DNA of 64,000 nucleotides from Denitrovibrio sp. (lineage in GTDB: Bacteria; Chrysiogenota; Deferribacteres; Deferribacterales; Geovibrionaceae): the NCBI GenBank assembly GCA_002869185.1, contig PKTN01000003.1, forward strand, positions 1 to 64,000, in the 5' to 3' direction. Each line of letters starts with the position of its first letter. Within the stretch, counting starts at the first letter, position 1. The position numbers and the translations under genes were made by a program. The notes under the pieces were generated by a model. It did no database searches. It was given only the letters and a program-made list of their open reading frames with translations, and had not been told where the DNA came from. This document shows positions 46,693-56,145 of this stretch, in pieces.

Positions 46693-47761
46693 AAACCTAA
46701 CAAAAAACTATAATGATTATGCGGCTGTGAAAGATATCAGTCTAGATATAAAAAAAGGCGAACTTTGCGTGATGATTGGTCCTTCTGGGTGTGGTAAATC
46801 AACAACTCTGAAAGTACTGAACAGACTCGAAACCCCTACAGAGGGGAGCGTCTTTATAAATGGTGAAGATATCTCTAATATTGACCCAGTTATTCTGAGG
46901 CGAGGGATTGGCTATGTTATCCAGAATGTTGGTCTATTTCCGCACATGACTGCCAGTGAGAATATCGCAACGGTTCCTCAGTTGCTTAAATGGGATAAGA
47001 ATAAGATAGGTGAGAGGGTTGAATATCTATTGAATCTAGTAGGGTTAGAGCCTTTTGAATATAGTAAAAAATATCCAGCAGAGTTGTCTGGTGGTGAGGC
47101 TCAGAGGGTTGGGGTTGCTAGAGCTCTTGCCGCTGACCCAGAAGTCTTACTTATGGACGAGCCATTTGGAGCACTTGATCCAATAACTCGTTCTGAATTG
47201 CAGAGATCATTAGTAAAAATACAAAGTGAGCTTAAGAAGACGATACTGTTTGTGACCCATGATATAGACGAGGCAATCCTTTTAGCCGATATGGTAGTCC
47301 TGATGAAAGATGGAGAGATAGTACAGTCAGGTAGCCCTACTCAGATGTTGGAGTTCCCTGTGAATAAGTTCGTTAGAGATTTTGTGGGAACTGATCGTGC
47401 ATTAAAGAGACTAAGCCTGACAAAAGTAGAGACTTTTTGTAAGCCTGCTCCGTATGTCTCGCTTAATACAGATATTTCTAATGCTGTTGAAATGATCGAT
47501 AATGGAATTTATATATGGGTGGTAGACGAAAATGAAAAGCCTTGTGGCTGGTTAGATGCTTATATGGATGAACCAACTGGTTTTGTTAAAGATTATTGCA
47601 CGATAGATTCATTTGAAAATTTTACGGTATCAAAAAAGCAATCTGTAAAAGAGGCTCTTAATAAGATGATAAAGAGTGGAGTGAATCAGTTGGTTGTCGT
47701 TGATGGGGATGAAAGATTGTTAGGAGAGATAAGTATAGATGATATTATTCAAAAGAGCTGA
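46679..47761 (+). CDS. yehX: Osmoprotectant ABC transporter ATPase with CBS domains (YehX-like)
   Basis: 360 residues. Walker [11 protein letters not shown]-loop [11 protein letters not shown], signature [15 protein letters not shown], Walker B VLLMDEP and the switch His in FVTHDIDEA are all present. The C-terminal ~110 residues resemble CBS modules ([22 protein letters not shown]), as in OpuA/OpuC ATPases where CBS domains sense ionic strength. The last 23 bases overlap the second permease gene. Confidence 0.9.
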   Translation: MIQIKNLTKNYNDYAAVKDISLDIKKGELCVMIGPSGCGKSTTLKVLNRLETPTEGSVFINGEDISNIDPVILRRGIGYVIQNVGLFPHMTASENIATVPQLLKWDKNKIGERVEYLLNLVGLEPFEYSKKYPAELSGGEAQRVGVARALAADPEVLLMDEPFGALDPITRSELQRSLVKIQSELKKTILFVTHDIDEAILLADMVVLMKDGEIVQSGSPTQMLEFPVNKFVRDFVGTDRALKRLSLTKVETFCKPAPYVSLNTDISNAVEMIDNGIYIWVVDENEKPCGWLDAYMDEPTGFVKDYCTIDSFENFTVSKKQSVKEALNKMIKSGVNQLVVVDGDERLLGEISIDDIIQKS

Positions 47762-48479
47762 CAAAAAACTCTTTTTGATGTTATTCGCTCTAATGCTTTT
47801 TGCGATACTTCCAGAGCTATTGATGCCTCTGTATAAAGCCACAGCGAAGATTGGACAGGATTTGGTATACTCTCGTGCACCAATCTTGAGCCTTTTGGTA
47901 GAGCATATATGGTTGACATTATTCTCATCTGGTCTATCTGCTATATTTGGCATTATGCTTGGTGTCTTGGTTACAACCAAGGCTGGTGAGGATTTTAAAC
48001 AGGTAGTCACTATGTTTGGCTCTATAGGACAGACCTTACCCCCTGTCGCTGTGCTTGCTATTGCTGCTGGGTTTGTTGGGTATGGGACTAAACCGACTTT
48101 GATAGCATTATTTCTTTACGGTTTGTTCCCAATCATAGCTGGGACGATTGCAGGGCTTAATGCTGTAGGTAGAGATATTATACTTGCAGCGGAAGGCATG
48201 GGGATGACAGAGTCGCAGATATTTTTGAAGGTGAAACTACCCCTTGCCGCAGAAGTCATTATTGCAGGGGTCAGGACTTCTGTTGTGATCAATATAGGTA
48301 CAGCTACTATCGGAGCGGCTATTGGTGCTGGCGGTTTAGGTGCTCCTATTATGGCTGGGCTGATCAATGATAATTTTCCGTTTATCATACAAGGAGGTGT
48401 AGCTGTAGGACTTCTCGCAGTTTTTACGGATAGGCTGATTAGTCTTTTTGAGATGAGGATCAGAGCTTACAGAACATAA
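47739..48479 (+). CDS. yehW: Osmoprotectant ABC transporter permease (YehW-like)
   Basis: 246 residues, matching YehW length. A hydrophobic permease with the EAA-like loop [21 protein letters not shown] and the conserved segment [22 protein letters not shown]. It overlaps the ATPase gene, so it belongs to the same transcript. No strong terminator was seen between it and the following MFS gene. Confidence 0.87.
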   Translation: MILFKRADKKLFLMLFALMLFAILPELLMPLYKATAKIGQDLVYSRAPILSLLVEHIWLTLFSSGLSAIFGIMLGVLVTTKAGEDFKQVVTMFGSIGQTLPPVAVLAIAAGFVGYGTKPTLIALFLYGLFPIIAGTIAGLNAVGRDIILAAEGMGMTESQIFLKVKLPLAAEVIIAGVRTSVVINIGTATIGAAIGAGGLGAPIMAGLINDNFPFIIQGGVAVGLLAVFTDRLISLFEMRIRAYRT

Positions 48480-48549
48480 TCTATAGTTAAGAAATGTAAA
48501 TTTAAATTAAGTTACTTCCCATTTATCTAATAATGTCTAAAATGTCCAG

Positions 48550-49734
48550 ATGAAGATTAATCTTGAAAAGAACAAAGCCCTATTCATCGTTTTCCTTGCC
48601 CTTATTGGAGCGACACCACCACTATCTACAGATATGTATCTCGCTGCTATCCCCTTGATAGCTGAGACGTGGAACGTTGGTGTGGATGTTATAAACCTGA
48701 CCCTTGTTTTGTGGTTCGTAGCATTCAGCTTTTTTATACTAATTTTTGGGTCTTTATCTGATAAGTATGGTAGAAAACCTGTGCTTATATTCGGGCTTGT
48801 TATGTTTGTGATATCCTCTTTCTTGTGTGCAATGGCTCAAAATCCATTTCAACTGATAGCTTTTCGGATTCTTCAAGGGATATGAGCAGCTTCACCTTCA
48901 GCTATAGTTATGGCAATTGTAAGAGATAAGTTTACTGGTAGGGAGAGGCAACAAGCTCTCGCATACCTTATGACTATCATTGCTGTTGCTCCAATGGTTG
49001 CGCCAATAATTGGAGCTATGCTTTTGGATTTTTTCAGCTGGCGATATATCTTTATTTTGCAGGGGACGGTAGTGCTGGTCTCACTATTTTTTGCATTTAG
49101 CTTTAAAGAGTCTATAGAAGATAAGCTAACCACCAGCCTGTTTAGGCTAGTGACTAGATACACTGTTCATTTTAGTAATAAGCATTTTATGCTTACTAGT
49201 CTTAGTATGGGCGGGCTTGTTCTGCCATTTTATGGCTTTATAGCCTTTTCGCCTGTTTACTATATTTCTATTTATGGTTTATCTGAGAAGATGTTTAGCT
49301 TGTTTTTTGGGCTCAATGCATTGAGTTCGATGATAGGGGCTATTGTTTCATCTAGAGTGATAAAAAAGTTTGATCAGATGTCTATTATAACCTTTTCTAT
49401 AGTCGGTTGTGTCTTGGGTGGGTTTGGAATTTTCTTGTTTGCAGATGATCACTATCTATTCTTTTTTGCCTTTATGTCTATCTTCAGCTTCTTCGTTGGA
49501 GTGAGTCGTCCTATTAGTTGTGGCTTGATACTTGGGCTTGTAAAGACAGATGTTGGCTCAGCGTCATCATTCATAACCTTTTATCAGTTTATATCAGGGG
49601 CATTATGTATGGCATTTGTTACCGCAGATTGGCCTGACCCTGTTTTGATCTACGGGTTAGTTATATTGTCTTCGTCTCTAATTGTTCTTCTTTTATGGAA
49701 GAGTATCTCAAAAAAACTAAACCCAATTTTCTGA
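48550..49734 (+). pseudogene. Bcr/CflA-type MFS transporter gene interrupted by an in-frame TGA
   Basis: The frame from ATG 48550 encodes the first 111 residues of a 12-helix drug-efflux protein (ATPPLSTDMYLAAIP, FGSLSDKYGRKPVLI, FRILQGI), stops at TGA 48883-48885, and continues in frame with AASPSAIVMAIVRDKFTGRE to 49734. Bcr/CflA members have QGIGAA or QAIGGA here, so a Gly codon (GGA) most simply became TGA. The downstream part has no Shine-Dalgarno-led start that would rescue a full transporter. The total frame of 394 codons is the family's normal size, so nothing else seems lost. Confidence 0.83.
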
Positions 49735-49757
49735 AATCGTATAAGTTTAGGTTTTTT
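49711..49757 (+). terminator. Possible terminator at the end of the MFS gene
   Basis: AAAAACTAAAC pairs imperfectly with GTTTAGGTTTTT (one bulged G) and runs into a T tract, partly inside the coding frame. Confidence 0.4.
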
Positions 49758-49906
49758 TTATTAAAATTATGTGAAAAAATGGTGGTTTTTTGTTAAAATT
49801 CTCTTCTTTTTCTTATCTTTTATCTAATCTCATTAAATGTGTTTTCTAAAAGTGGTATAGTATAGTTACAAGTTTTGTGTGCTGATTTATGTCCTGAGGT
49901 AACTAG

Positions 49907-52900
49907 ATGGGGTTAGCTATGCGTAAAATATCATTATATTTGACTATATTATTATCTTTTTTACTTTTTGCATGTGGTGGTGGAGGTGGCGGTTCCTCCT
50001 CTGATACTGTAAAGGTTAAACTGAATATCGATCAATCAAGCTTTGCTCGTGATGCTAGAAGCATCGCATATGGAGGCAAGCTTATTGAAAAGATTGAATT
50101 GGATGTAACGAATTTAGGTCAATCTATCTATGATGTAGAAATTCAAGATTCTGTTGAGGCTGGCACAGGTGTAGAACTGACTCTCGTTGCATATGCAACT
50201 TACACCTTCTCTATCACTGCTATAGACGCAGATGGGAATGACCTCTGCTCAGGTTCAGATAGTGCATATATAGGAAAAAATTCAGTTAATACAGTAAATA
50301 TCGTTTGTGCGGATAATGGTGAACCTGTTTTTGTTGCTGGAATAGCAGCATCTGGTTTGCCTATCGATGGCATTGTTTACCTTAAAGATAGTGTTGGTAC
50401 AGTTAAAATGGCAAATATCGGTGATGATGGAAGTTTCCAGATAGATGTTTCAGATATGATTCCTCCGTACATTATGCGTGCCGAAGGGAAAGTGGGGGAT
50501 AAGCAAGTAACACTTTACTCCGCTTCATCAGGTGCAGGAGATACAGCAAATATTAATCCATATTCTAACCTCGCACTCTCTATAGCAGTTGGTGGGCTGG
50601 AGCTCGGGGATGTTTTTTCAGACCCAACAGAATCTGGTGATCTTTTAGGTACTGATAACCTAAAAGAAGCAGTAGACGTTGTTAGAAATATATTTACAAG
50701 TATGTTCGCTGCAATGGGTGTTGCAGATTTTGAACCTATAAATGGACAGTATTCTGCCGATGGTTCTGGCATGGACGGCGTGCTTGATAACCTTAGCATT
50801 AACGTTAGTGGTGGTAATATCAATATCGTAAATGTAAATACCGGTGCAAGTGTGGTAAGTGTCAGTGTTGCTAATGCTGGCAGTGCTACTATACCTGCTT
50901 CTGTTGCTACAGAGGTTGCTAGTTATGTTAGTGAAGGGCCGAATACTTTTGAGGCTGTTAAAGCATTCCTAAATGATTATTTATTTAATAGATCAAGGAG
51001 TTATAGCTCATATTTTAGTGCATCAATGGACTGGCTGAATGGTCTGACAAGAGCTAGCCTGATAGCTACAACAACCTTTCCTGCCTCCTCAAGTTTGTCA
51101 TCTTTAGAAGATGTCTCAATTGTTAAACGTAACGGTCTGGATCACATGACAGTTTATTATGTAGTCAAGAATACAGATGGAACCTTATCGGCGAACACTG
51201 CTTGGCTTGTTAGAGAAAATGGTATTTGGTATTTTGACGGTAACGGTATTAAATTTACAAAGATGTTTAACCCTATTGCTTTAATGAGCAAGACTTCTTC
51301 TAGTGAAACAGTAAGTAGTGGGATTGAATTCTTCTTTGTTGATAATGGTCTGCAAGGAATTACCCGGTTTGTAGTAAAAGGAGCGGGTCTGCCTTCGGCT
51401 GGCTTAGAGTTCTATCAAGACTATTATGAATATAAAATTACTGGTGGCTCTAATGCTCCGAAACCTTTCATCTATCTTATGTCTGATGCTCAGGTTAATA
51501 CTGTAAATTCTGAATTTATGATTAATGGTTTTGTAAAGTACGAAATAGAGGCTTATACAAATAATGGTCTGTTGCAAACGGATGAATATAATCTACGTGT
51601 ACCACTCTTTACCTCTACTGAACTAACAAATAAGCTTGATCTGTTCGTTACCCTAGAAAATGTGACAAGCTATGATTTAAACTCAATCTTGTCGACCACT
51701 AGTGGGACTATGCAGACATCTATGGATAATATTGATGATTATTCTTATGGTTTGGCAGTTCTTGATTGCGAAGATGCTAACTCTACGGAATACAACTTTG
51801 CCAGTGCAACTATATCTCCTACTTCACCAGACTTTACTTATTCAGTCGATAGCGGAAATGCACCCAATATAGATAGTTGTGCAGGCTATTTAGTTTATCA
51901 CGATACTATATTTAGAAAATATTTGTCTTACATGACATTTACAGATTCAAGTACGCCTGATCCTTTCCTTACAGGTGTAGCAAATGGACTCACTTTTGAC
52001 GATATCCAAGGGAGCAACACGGTCATTTCATCTGTGACATCAAACCTTTCTCTACCTTCAATAATATCTGGTGTGAGTGTGACTTGGGTGAGTTCTTTAC
52101 CTAATGTAATATCAAATGCTGGCGTTGTAGCTCAGGATACAAGATTTGACTATACTGTCACACTAACAGCGACTCTTACATATAATGGCAGTGTTGATTT
52201 TGTTATATTTAATATAACAGTACCTAGCTCTGGACAGGGTGACGTTTCACCTACTGCGGCAAGTTTAGATGCTAATGAGCTTACAGAAGATGTTGTGCTT
52301 GGTATTAATCAGAAGAGCACAGAGATCATATATAATATGAATTTCCCAACAATAGGGACTAACGGTTCTACAATATTATGTAGCTCTAATAGTAAAACCT
52401 ACATTGATGATACTGGAGAACTATTGAGAAGACCAACAGTGTCAACAGGTGACATCACTGCTTCGATAGTTTGTGCTGTTGACTCAGAAGGGGAAAACAT
52501 AATAAAGACTTTTAATGTTGTGGTGCCGACAGCTATACCAAAGCATATAACGGCTGAGAGTTCTCATAACCTATATGTTGCTCCTGATGACTCATTATGG
52601 GGCTGGGGATCTAATGCTGGTGTTCAGCTTGGTGCTTATTTTCCAGATGGAGTTACCTCAGTGCCAACCACAAATACTACTCCTGTAGAGCTTGAAAGCA
52701 ACGGTACTATTTTCATTGCTGTAGATGGTGGAGATAATCACTCTATAGCCATCAAAGACGATGGTACATTATGGGGTGTTGGAAATAATAGCTACCGACA
52801 ATTACTATACGGAATAACTCCAGTGGATGGCTGGATAGAGCTGACAGCTGATACTGACTCAGATAGTTATGCTGATACTGACTGGGTGCAGGTATCTAGT

Positions 52901-54760
52901 TATTATAAAACCACTCATGCTCTCAAGGCTGACGGAACCCTATGGGGAGCGGGATATAATGCTTCCGGTCAAATTGGTGACGGATCTAAGTTAGATAGAA
53001 ATCTGCTCCAGATAGGTACTGATACTGACTGGGCTTATGTAGATAATGGTAACCTATTTACGGTCGCAATAAAAACTGATGGTTCTGTTTATTCTTGGGG
53101 AGAAAATTCGCTAGGGCAGTTATGCAATGGTACTCAGACAGATTCTACAGCGCCACAGCCAGTCGACTCAAATGTTAAATTTATAAAAGTTTCTGCTGAC
53201 TACAATAGCACACTTCTTCTTTCTGAGGATGGTGAGATATATGGTTGTGGAACAAATACAGGTGGAGAACTTGGTAGCATAGTGGGGACTATTACCACTC
53301 CAACAAAGTTATCTGCCTCTACTGACTGGGTAGATATTGCTATCGGAGAAGATTTTGCTGCGGCAGTTAATTCGTCTGGAGAACTATATACATGGGGAAG
53401 CAATACATATGGAGCCTTAGGTAGTACTGATGCAGATGATCCGCAATTGACTCCATACAAAATAGGTGAAGGTTATACCGCAGTATATGCAGGCTCTAGC
53501 CACATTATAGGTGTGCAAGGGGGCATAGCTATCTCTTCTTGGGGCTGGAATTATTATGGACAGATAGGTGACGAAACTACAGTAAATAGAGAGACTCCTT
53601 ATTTACTTAGCTTTTATGCTGATGGCAATATATCTCCTACGAATGTTATAAATCAGCTGGCGTTAAGCGAGGAGCATTCTGTTATCACAGGGAATGGACT
53701 GTCAGGAACTTTTTATGGTGATTCTTCACATGGTGAATCAGGTTTAGTAGATGAGGCATCTATCCTAACAGGCTCAACAGTCAGCCTCCCTGATTTAGGA
53801 GGAGATATGCAAGTCGCAACCCTGATCACATCAATCGCTACAGGGCTCGACTTCACTGCTTATCTTGGCGTTGATAGGACTGTTTATTTCTATGGTACAG
53901 CAGAAGATGGACAAGGTTTAGCAACTTTGTCTGATGCAGATATTATGAATGGTATTGGTCAGATATCCGCTGGATACGAACATGTTGTTGGTATAAACGG
54001 TGATGGCATGGTTATGGCATTTGGAAGAGAGACTGATGGACAGCTAGGTCAGCTAGGCCCAGTTGATACATTCTATTATAATGTAGTAGAGATTCCTTTT
54101 AGTGCCGGAGGTATTCCAGTGAAAGTGTTTGCTGGGGCGTATAGCACATTTATTATTGATGTATATGCTAACCTTTATGCCCTCGGTAAGAATGATTCTG
54201 GTCAACTTGGAATGGATACTTCTGGTAATGATGTAGGTTCAGCAGCTGCAATCTCTGAGACAGGGGACTGGAAATTTATTTCATCAGGTTTAAACCATAC
54301 CCTTGGCTTAAGGGTCGATGGATCCTTGTGGGCTTGGGGTAATAATGGAAGTGGTCAGCTGGGTATAGATTCACTTGTAAACATGAGCACTCCTACGAAG
54401 GTTGACAACAATGTCTGGATATCTGTAGCTACAGGTAAGGCTCATTCTGTTGGTGTTAAGGCTGATGGTACATTATGGTCTTGGGGAAGTGATTCTTTTT
54501 ACCAGCTAGGTAGTATAGGTGCATCATCTAAAACTATCCCTACTCAGGTTGGAACTGATTCTGACTGGTTAGGTGTAGTCGCAGGTGGAGACAACTCTAT
54601 AGCTGTTAAAACAGATGGAACGATATTTGGTTGGGGGAATAACTCGAATGGTGAGCTAGGAACTGAAGACACTAACCCTGTTGCAACACCGACTGCAATA
54701 TCAGGACTCACACTAGATATCCTTTATAGTACTACGGGTGGTATGGAAGTCGCCCCTTAA
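49907..54760 (+). CDS. Large lipoprotein with RCC1-type beta-propeller repeats
   Basis: 1617 residues. A signal peptide ends in a lipobox (LLFAC) followed by six Gly, a flexible tether common in surface-exposed or periplasmic lipoproteins. ATG 49907 has GAGG seven bases upstream; ATG 49919 is also possible. The N-terminal ~670 residues are of unknown fold. An atrophied Ig-like domain (about 685-775, with SSLPNVISNAGVV) follows. From about 880 to the end there are 14 RCC1-like repeats of the form LWxWGxNxxGQLG. The count fits two seven-bladed propellers. RCC1 propellers bind proteins or other surfaces, but the partner is unknown. The gene stands alone between terminators. Confidence 0.85.
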   Translation: MGLAMRKISLYLTILLSFLLFACGGGGGGSSSDTVKVKLNIDQSSFARDARSIAYGGKLIEKIELDVTNLGQSIYDVEIQDSVEAGTGVELTLVAYATYTFSITAIDADGNDLCSGSDSAYIGKNSVNTVNIVCADNGEPVFVAGIAASGLPIDGIVYLKDSVGTVKMANIGDDGSFQIDVSDMIPPYIMRAEGKVGDKQVTLYSASSGAGDTANINPYSNLALSIAVGGLELGDVFSDPTESGDLLGTDNLKEAVDVVRNIFTSMFAAMGVADFEPINGQYSADGSGMDGVLDNLSINVSGGNINIVNVNTGASVVSVSVANAGSATIPASVATEVASYVSEGPNTFEAVKAFLNDYLFNRSRSYSSYFSASMDWLNGLTRASLIATTTFPASSSLSSLEDVSIVKRNGLDHMTVYYVVKNTDGTLSANTAWLVRENGIWYFDGNGIKFTKMFNPIALMSKTSSSETVSSGIEFFFVDNGLQGITRFVVKGAGLPSAGLEFYQDYYEYKITGGSNAPKPFIYLMSDAQVNTVNSEFMINGFVKYEIEAYTNNGLLQTDEYNLRVPLFTSTELTNKLDLFVTLENVTSYDLNSILSTTSGTMQTSMDNIDDYSYGLAVLDCEDANSTEYNFASATISPTSPDFTYSVDSGNAPNIDSCAGYLVYHDTIFRKYLSYMTFTDSSTPDPFLTGVANGLTFDDIQGSNTVISSVTSNLSLPSIISGVSVTWVSSLPNVISNAGVVAQDTRFDYTVTLTATLTYNGSVDFVIFNITVPSSGQGDVSPTAASLDANELTEDVVLGINQKSTEIIYNMNFPTIGTNGSTILCSSNSKTYIDDTGELLRRPTVSTGDITASIVCAVDSEGENIIKTFNVVVPTAIPKHITAESSHNLYVAPDDSLWGWGSNAGVQLGAYFPDGVTSVPTTNTTPVELESNGTIFIAVDGGDNHSIAIKDDGTLWGVGNNSYRQLLYGITPVDGWIELTADTDSDSYADTDWVQVSSYYKTTHALKADGTLWGAGYNASGQIGDGSKLDRNLLQIGTDTDWAYVDNGNLFTVAIKTDGSVYSWGENSLGQLCNGTQTDSTAPQPVDSNVKFIKVSADYNSTLLLSEDGEIYGCGTNTGGELGSIVGTITTPTKLSASTDWVDIAIGEDFAAAVNSSGELYTWGSNTYGALGSTDADDPQLTPYKIGEGYTAVYAGSSHIIGVQGGIAISSWGWNYYGQIGDETTVNRETPYLLSFYADGNISPTNVINQLALSEEHSVITGNGLSGTFYGDSSHGESGLVDEASILTGSTVSLPDLGGDMQVATLITSIATGLDFTAYLGVDRTVYFYGTAEDGQGLATLSDADIMNGIGQISAGYEHVVGINGDGMVMAFGRETDGQLGQLGPVDTFYYNVVEIPFSAGGIPVKVFAGAYSTFIIDVYANLYALGKNDSGQLGMDTSGNDVGSAAAISETGDWKFISSGLNHTLGLRVDGSLWAWGNNGSGQLGIDSLVNMSTPTKVDNNVWISVATGKAHSVGVKADGTLWSWGSDSFYQLGSIGASSKTIPTQVGTDSDWLGVVAGGDNSIAVKTDGTIFGWGNNSNGELGTEDTNPVATPTAISGLTLDILYSTTGGMEVAP

Positions 54761-54782
54761 TGTACTTAACTAAATAATTTTT

Positions 54783-54817
54783 AAAGGTCTCTGCATAAGC
54801 TGTAGAGGCCTTTTTTT
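54783..54817 (+). terminator. Rho-independent terminator after the RCC1 lipoprotein gene
   Basis: AAAGGTCTCTGCA pairs with TGTAGAGGCCTTT (13 positions, two G-T) around TAAGC and is followed by a T run. Confidence 0.88.
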
Positions 54818-54904
54818 GTTTCTACTATTGCTATTGAGGGTGTTTTTTTAGTAATATTATAGTTTAAATTATAAACGGAAGATTTGACGGGGGATTTTGA
54901 TTAG

Positions 54905-55696
54905 ATGATGAACATAGAAGAGTATGTCAGAGTTAGCTCTTGTAGCGAAGCTTATGAGATACTAAACAGTGTAAATGGTTCAGCCATCCTTGGTGGTTGT
55001 GGCTATCTCAGGATGGGTAATAGAGCAATATCCAAAGGGATAGACCTTAGCCTGCTTGGTTTAAATCAGATTATAGAGACAGATTCAGATATAGAGATAG
55101 GGGCTATGACATCTCTCAGAGATATCGAAACTAATCCAATACTTAAGAATAACTTTAACGGTTCTTTGTGTGACTGCATGGAGAATATCGTTGGTATACA
55201 GCTCCGTAGCATTGTGACTATTGGTGGCACGGTTGCTGGGCGATATCCATTCTCTGACGTGCTCCCTGTTCTTATGGCTCTTGGTGCGGATGTTGTACTC
55301 ACAGGTGCAGGTCGAGTCTCTCTTGAAGATTTTATGGACGGAAAACATAAATCAGATGTTGTTGAAAAGATAATAATACCAAAGACTAGTGAAAGGGTAG
55401 CTTATAAAAGTGTGCGTAACTCTCTTGTAGATTATGCTATCTTAAACTGTGTTATTGCACTGTCTGATGGTGAATATAAAGTTGTAGTTGGTGCCAGACC
55501 TCAGAAAGCTATTCGTGCAACAAAATGCGAAGCGTTCCTTAAAGGGAAAGAACTTACCGAAGAGATAGCTGAAGAGGCGGCAAAGATCGTCGCTGATGAA
55601 CTTAGCTTTGGTGATAATGTACGTGGTTCGGCTGAGTACCGTAAGGCGGTATGTGTGACACTCATCAAAAGAGCTCTCGTTGGAGGTGCAGAATGA
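54905..55696 (+). CDS. Molybdenum hydroxylase FAD-binding subunit (XdhB/CoxM-like)
   Basis: 263 residues. It has the FAD-binding pattern of the CO dehydrogenase flavoprotein family (ILGGCGYLRMGNRAIS; IVGIQLRSIVTIGGTVAGRYPFSD; PVLMALGADVVL) and a C-terminal helical domain. It is the first gene of a five-gene operon with the 2Fe-2S and molybdopterin subunits. The enzyme hydroxylates purines or other N-heterocycles and transfers electrons through FAD. ATG 54908 is an equally possible start. Confidence 0.87.
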   Translation: MMNIEEYVRVSSCSEAYEILNSVNGSAILGGCGYLRMGNRAISKGIDLSLLGLNQIIETDSDIEIGAMTSLRDIETNPILKNNFNGSLCDCMENIVGIQLRSIVTIGGTVAGRYPFSDVLPVLMALGADVVLTGAGRVSLEDFMDGKHKSDVVEKIIIPKTSERVAYKSVRNSLVDYAILNCVIALSDGEYKVVVGARPQKAIRATKCEAFLKGKELTEEIAEEAAKIVADELSFGDNVRGSAEYRKAVCVTLIKRALVGGAE

Positions 55697-56145
55697 AAGT
55701 CGACACAAGCATAAACGGCAGAGCTATGACACTCGAATGTGAGAATGGTGAGTTCCTCGCAGGAGCTCTTAGAAGGTATGGTTTCCTCAGTGTAAAAGAG
55801 GGGTGTGACACAGGCTCATGCGGACTTTGCACTATTTGGTTAAATGGTAAACCTGCCCTCTCATGTTGCCTACTGACAGCAAGGGTTGAGGGTCAGGAAA
55901 TTACTACTATTGAAGGTATGCAAGAAGAGGCGGAGGAGTTTGCACATTTTATGGTGGCAGAGGGTGCAGAGCAGTGTGGATTTTGTTCCCCCGGTTTTGC
56001 TATGACTGTCCTTGCGATGAAGAGGGAACTGACAAACCCTACTGATGATGAAGTAAAAAATTATATGGCTGGAAATCTGTGCCGTTGTTCAGGATATGTT
56101 GGTCAGACAAGAGCGTTAATGAAATATCTGGAAGTGCACGGATGA
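55693..56145 (+). CDS. Molybdenum hydroxylase 2Fe-2S subunit (XdhC/CoxS-like)
   Basis: 150 residues from ATG 55693, which has GGAGG six bases upstream and overlaps the previous stop (ATGA). The plant-type 2Fe-2S motif (GCDTGSCGLCTIWLNGKP with a later Cys) and the second cluster motif (QCGFCSPGFAM and CRCSGY) are complete. It passes electrons from the molybdenum site to the FAD subunit. Confidence 0.93.
   Translation: MKVDTSINGRAMTLECENGEFLAGALRRYGFLSVKEGCDTGSCGLCTIWLNGKPALSCCLLTARVEGQEITTIEGMQEEAEEFAHFMVAEGAEQCGFCSPGFAMTVLAMKRELTNPTDDEVKNYMAGNLCRCSGYVGQTRALMKYLEVHG

Noticed and set aside
48550..49734. TGA recoded as glycine
   Set aside because: TGA ends several normal genes in the window, and the other two interrupted genes contain TAA, so recoding does not explain the pattern.
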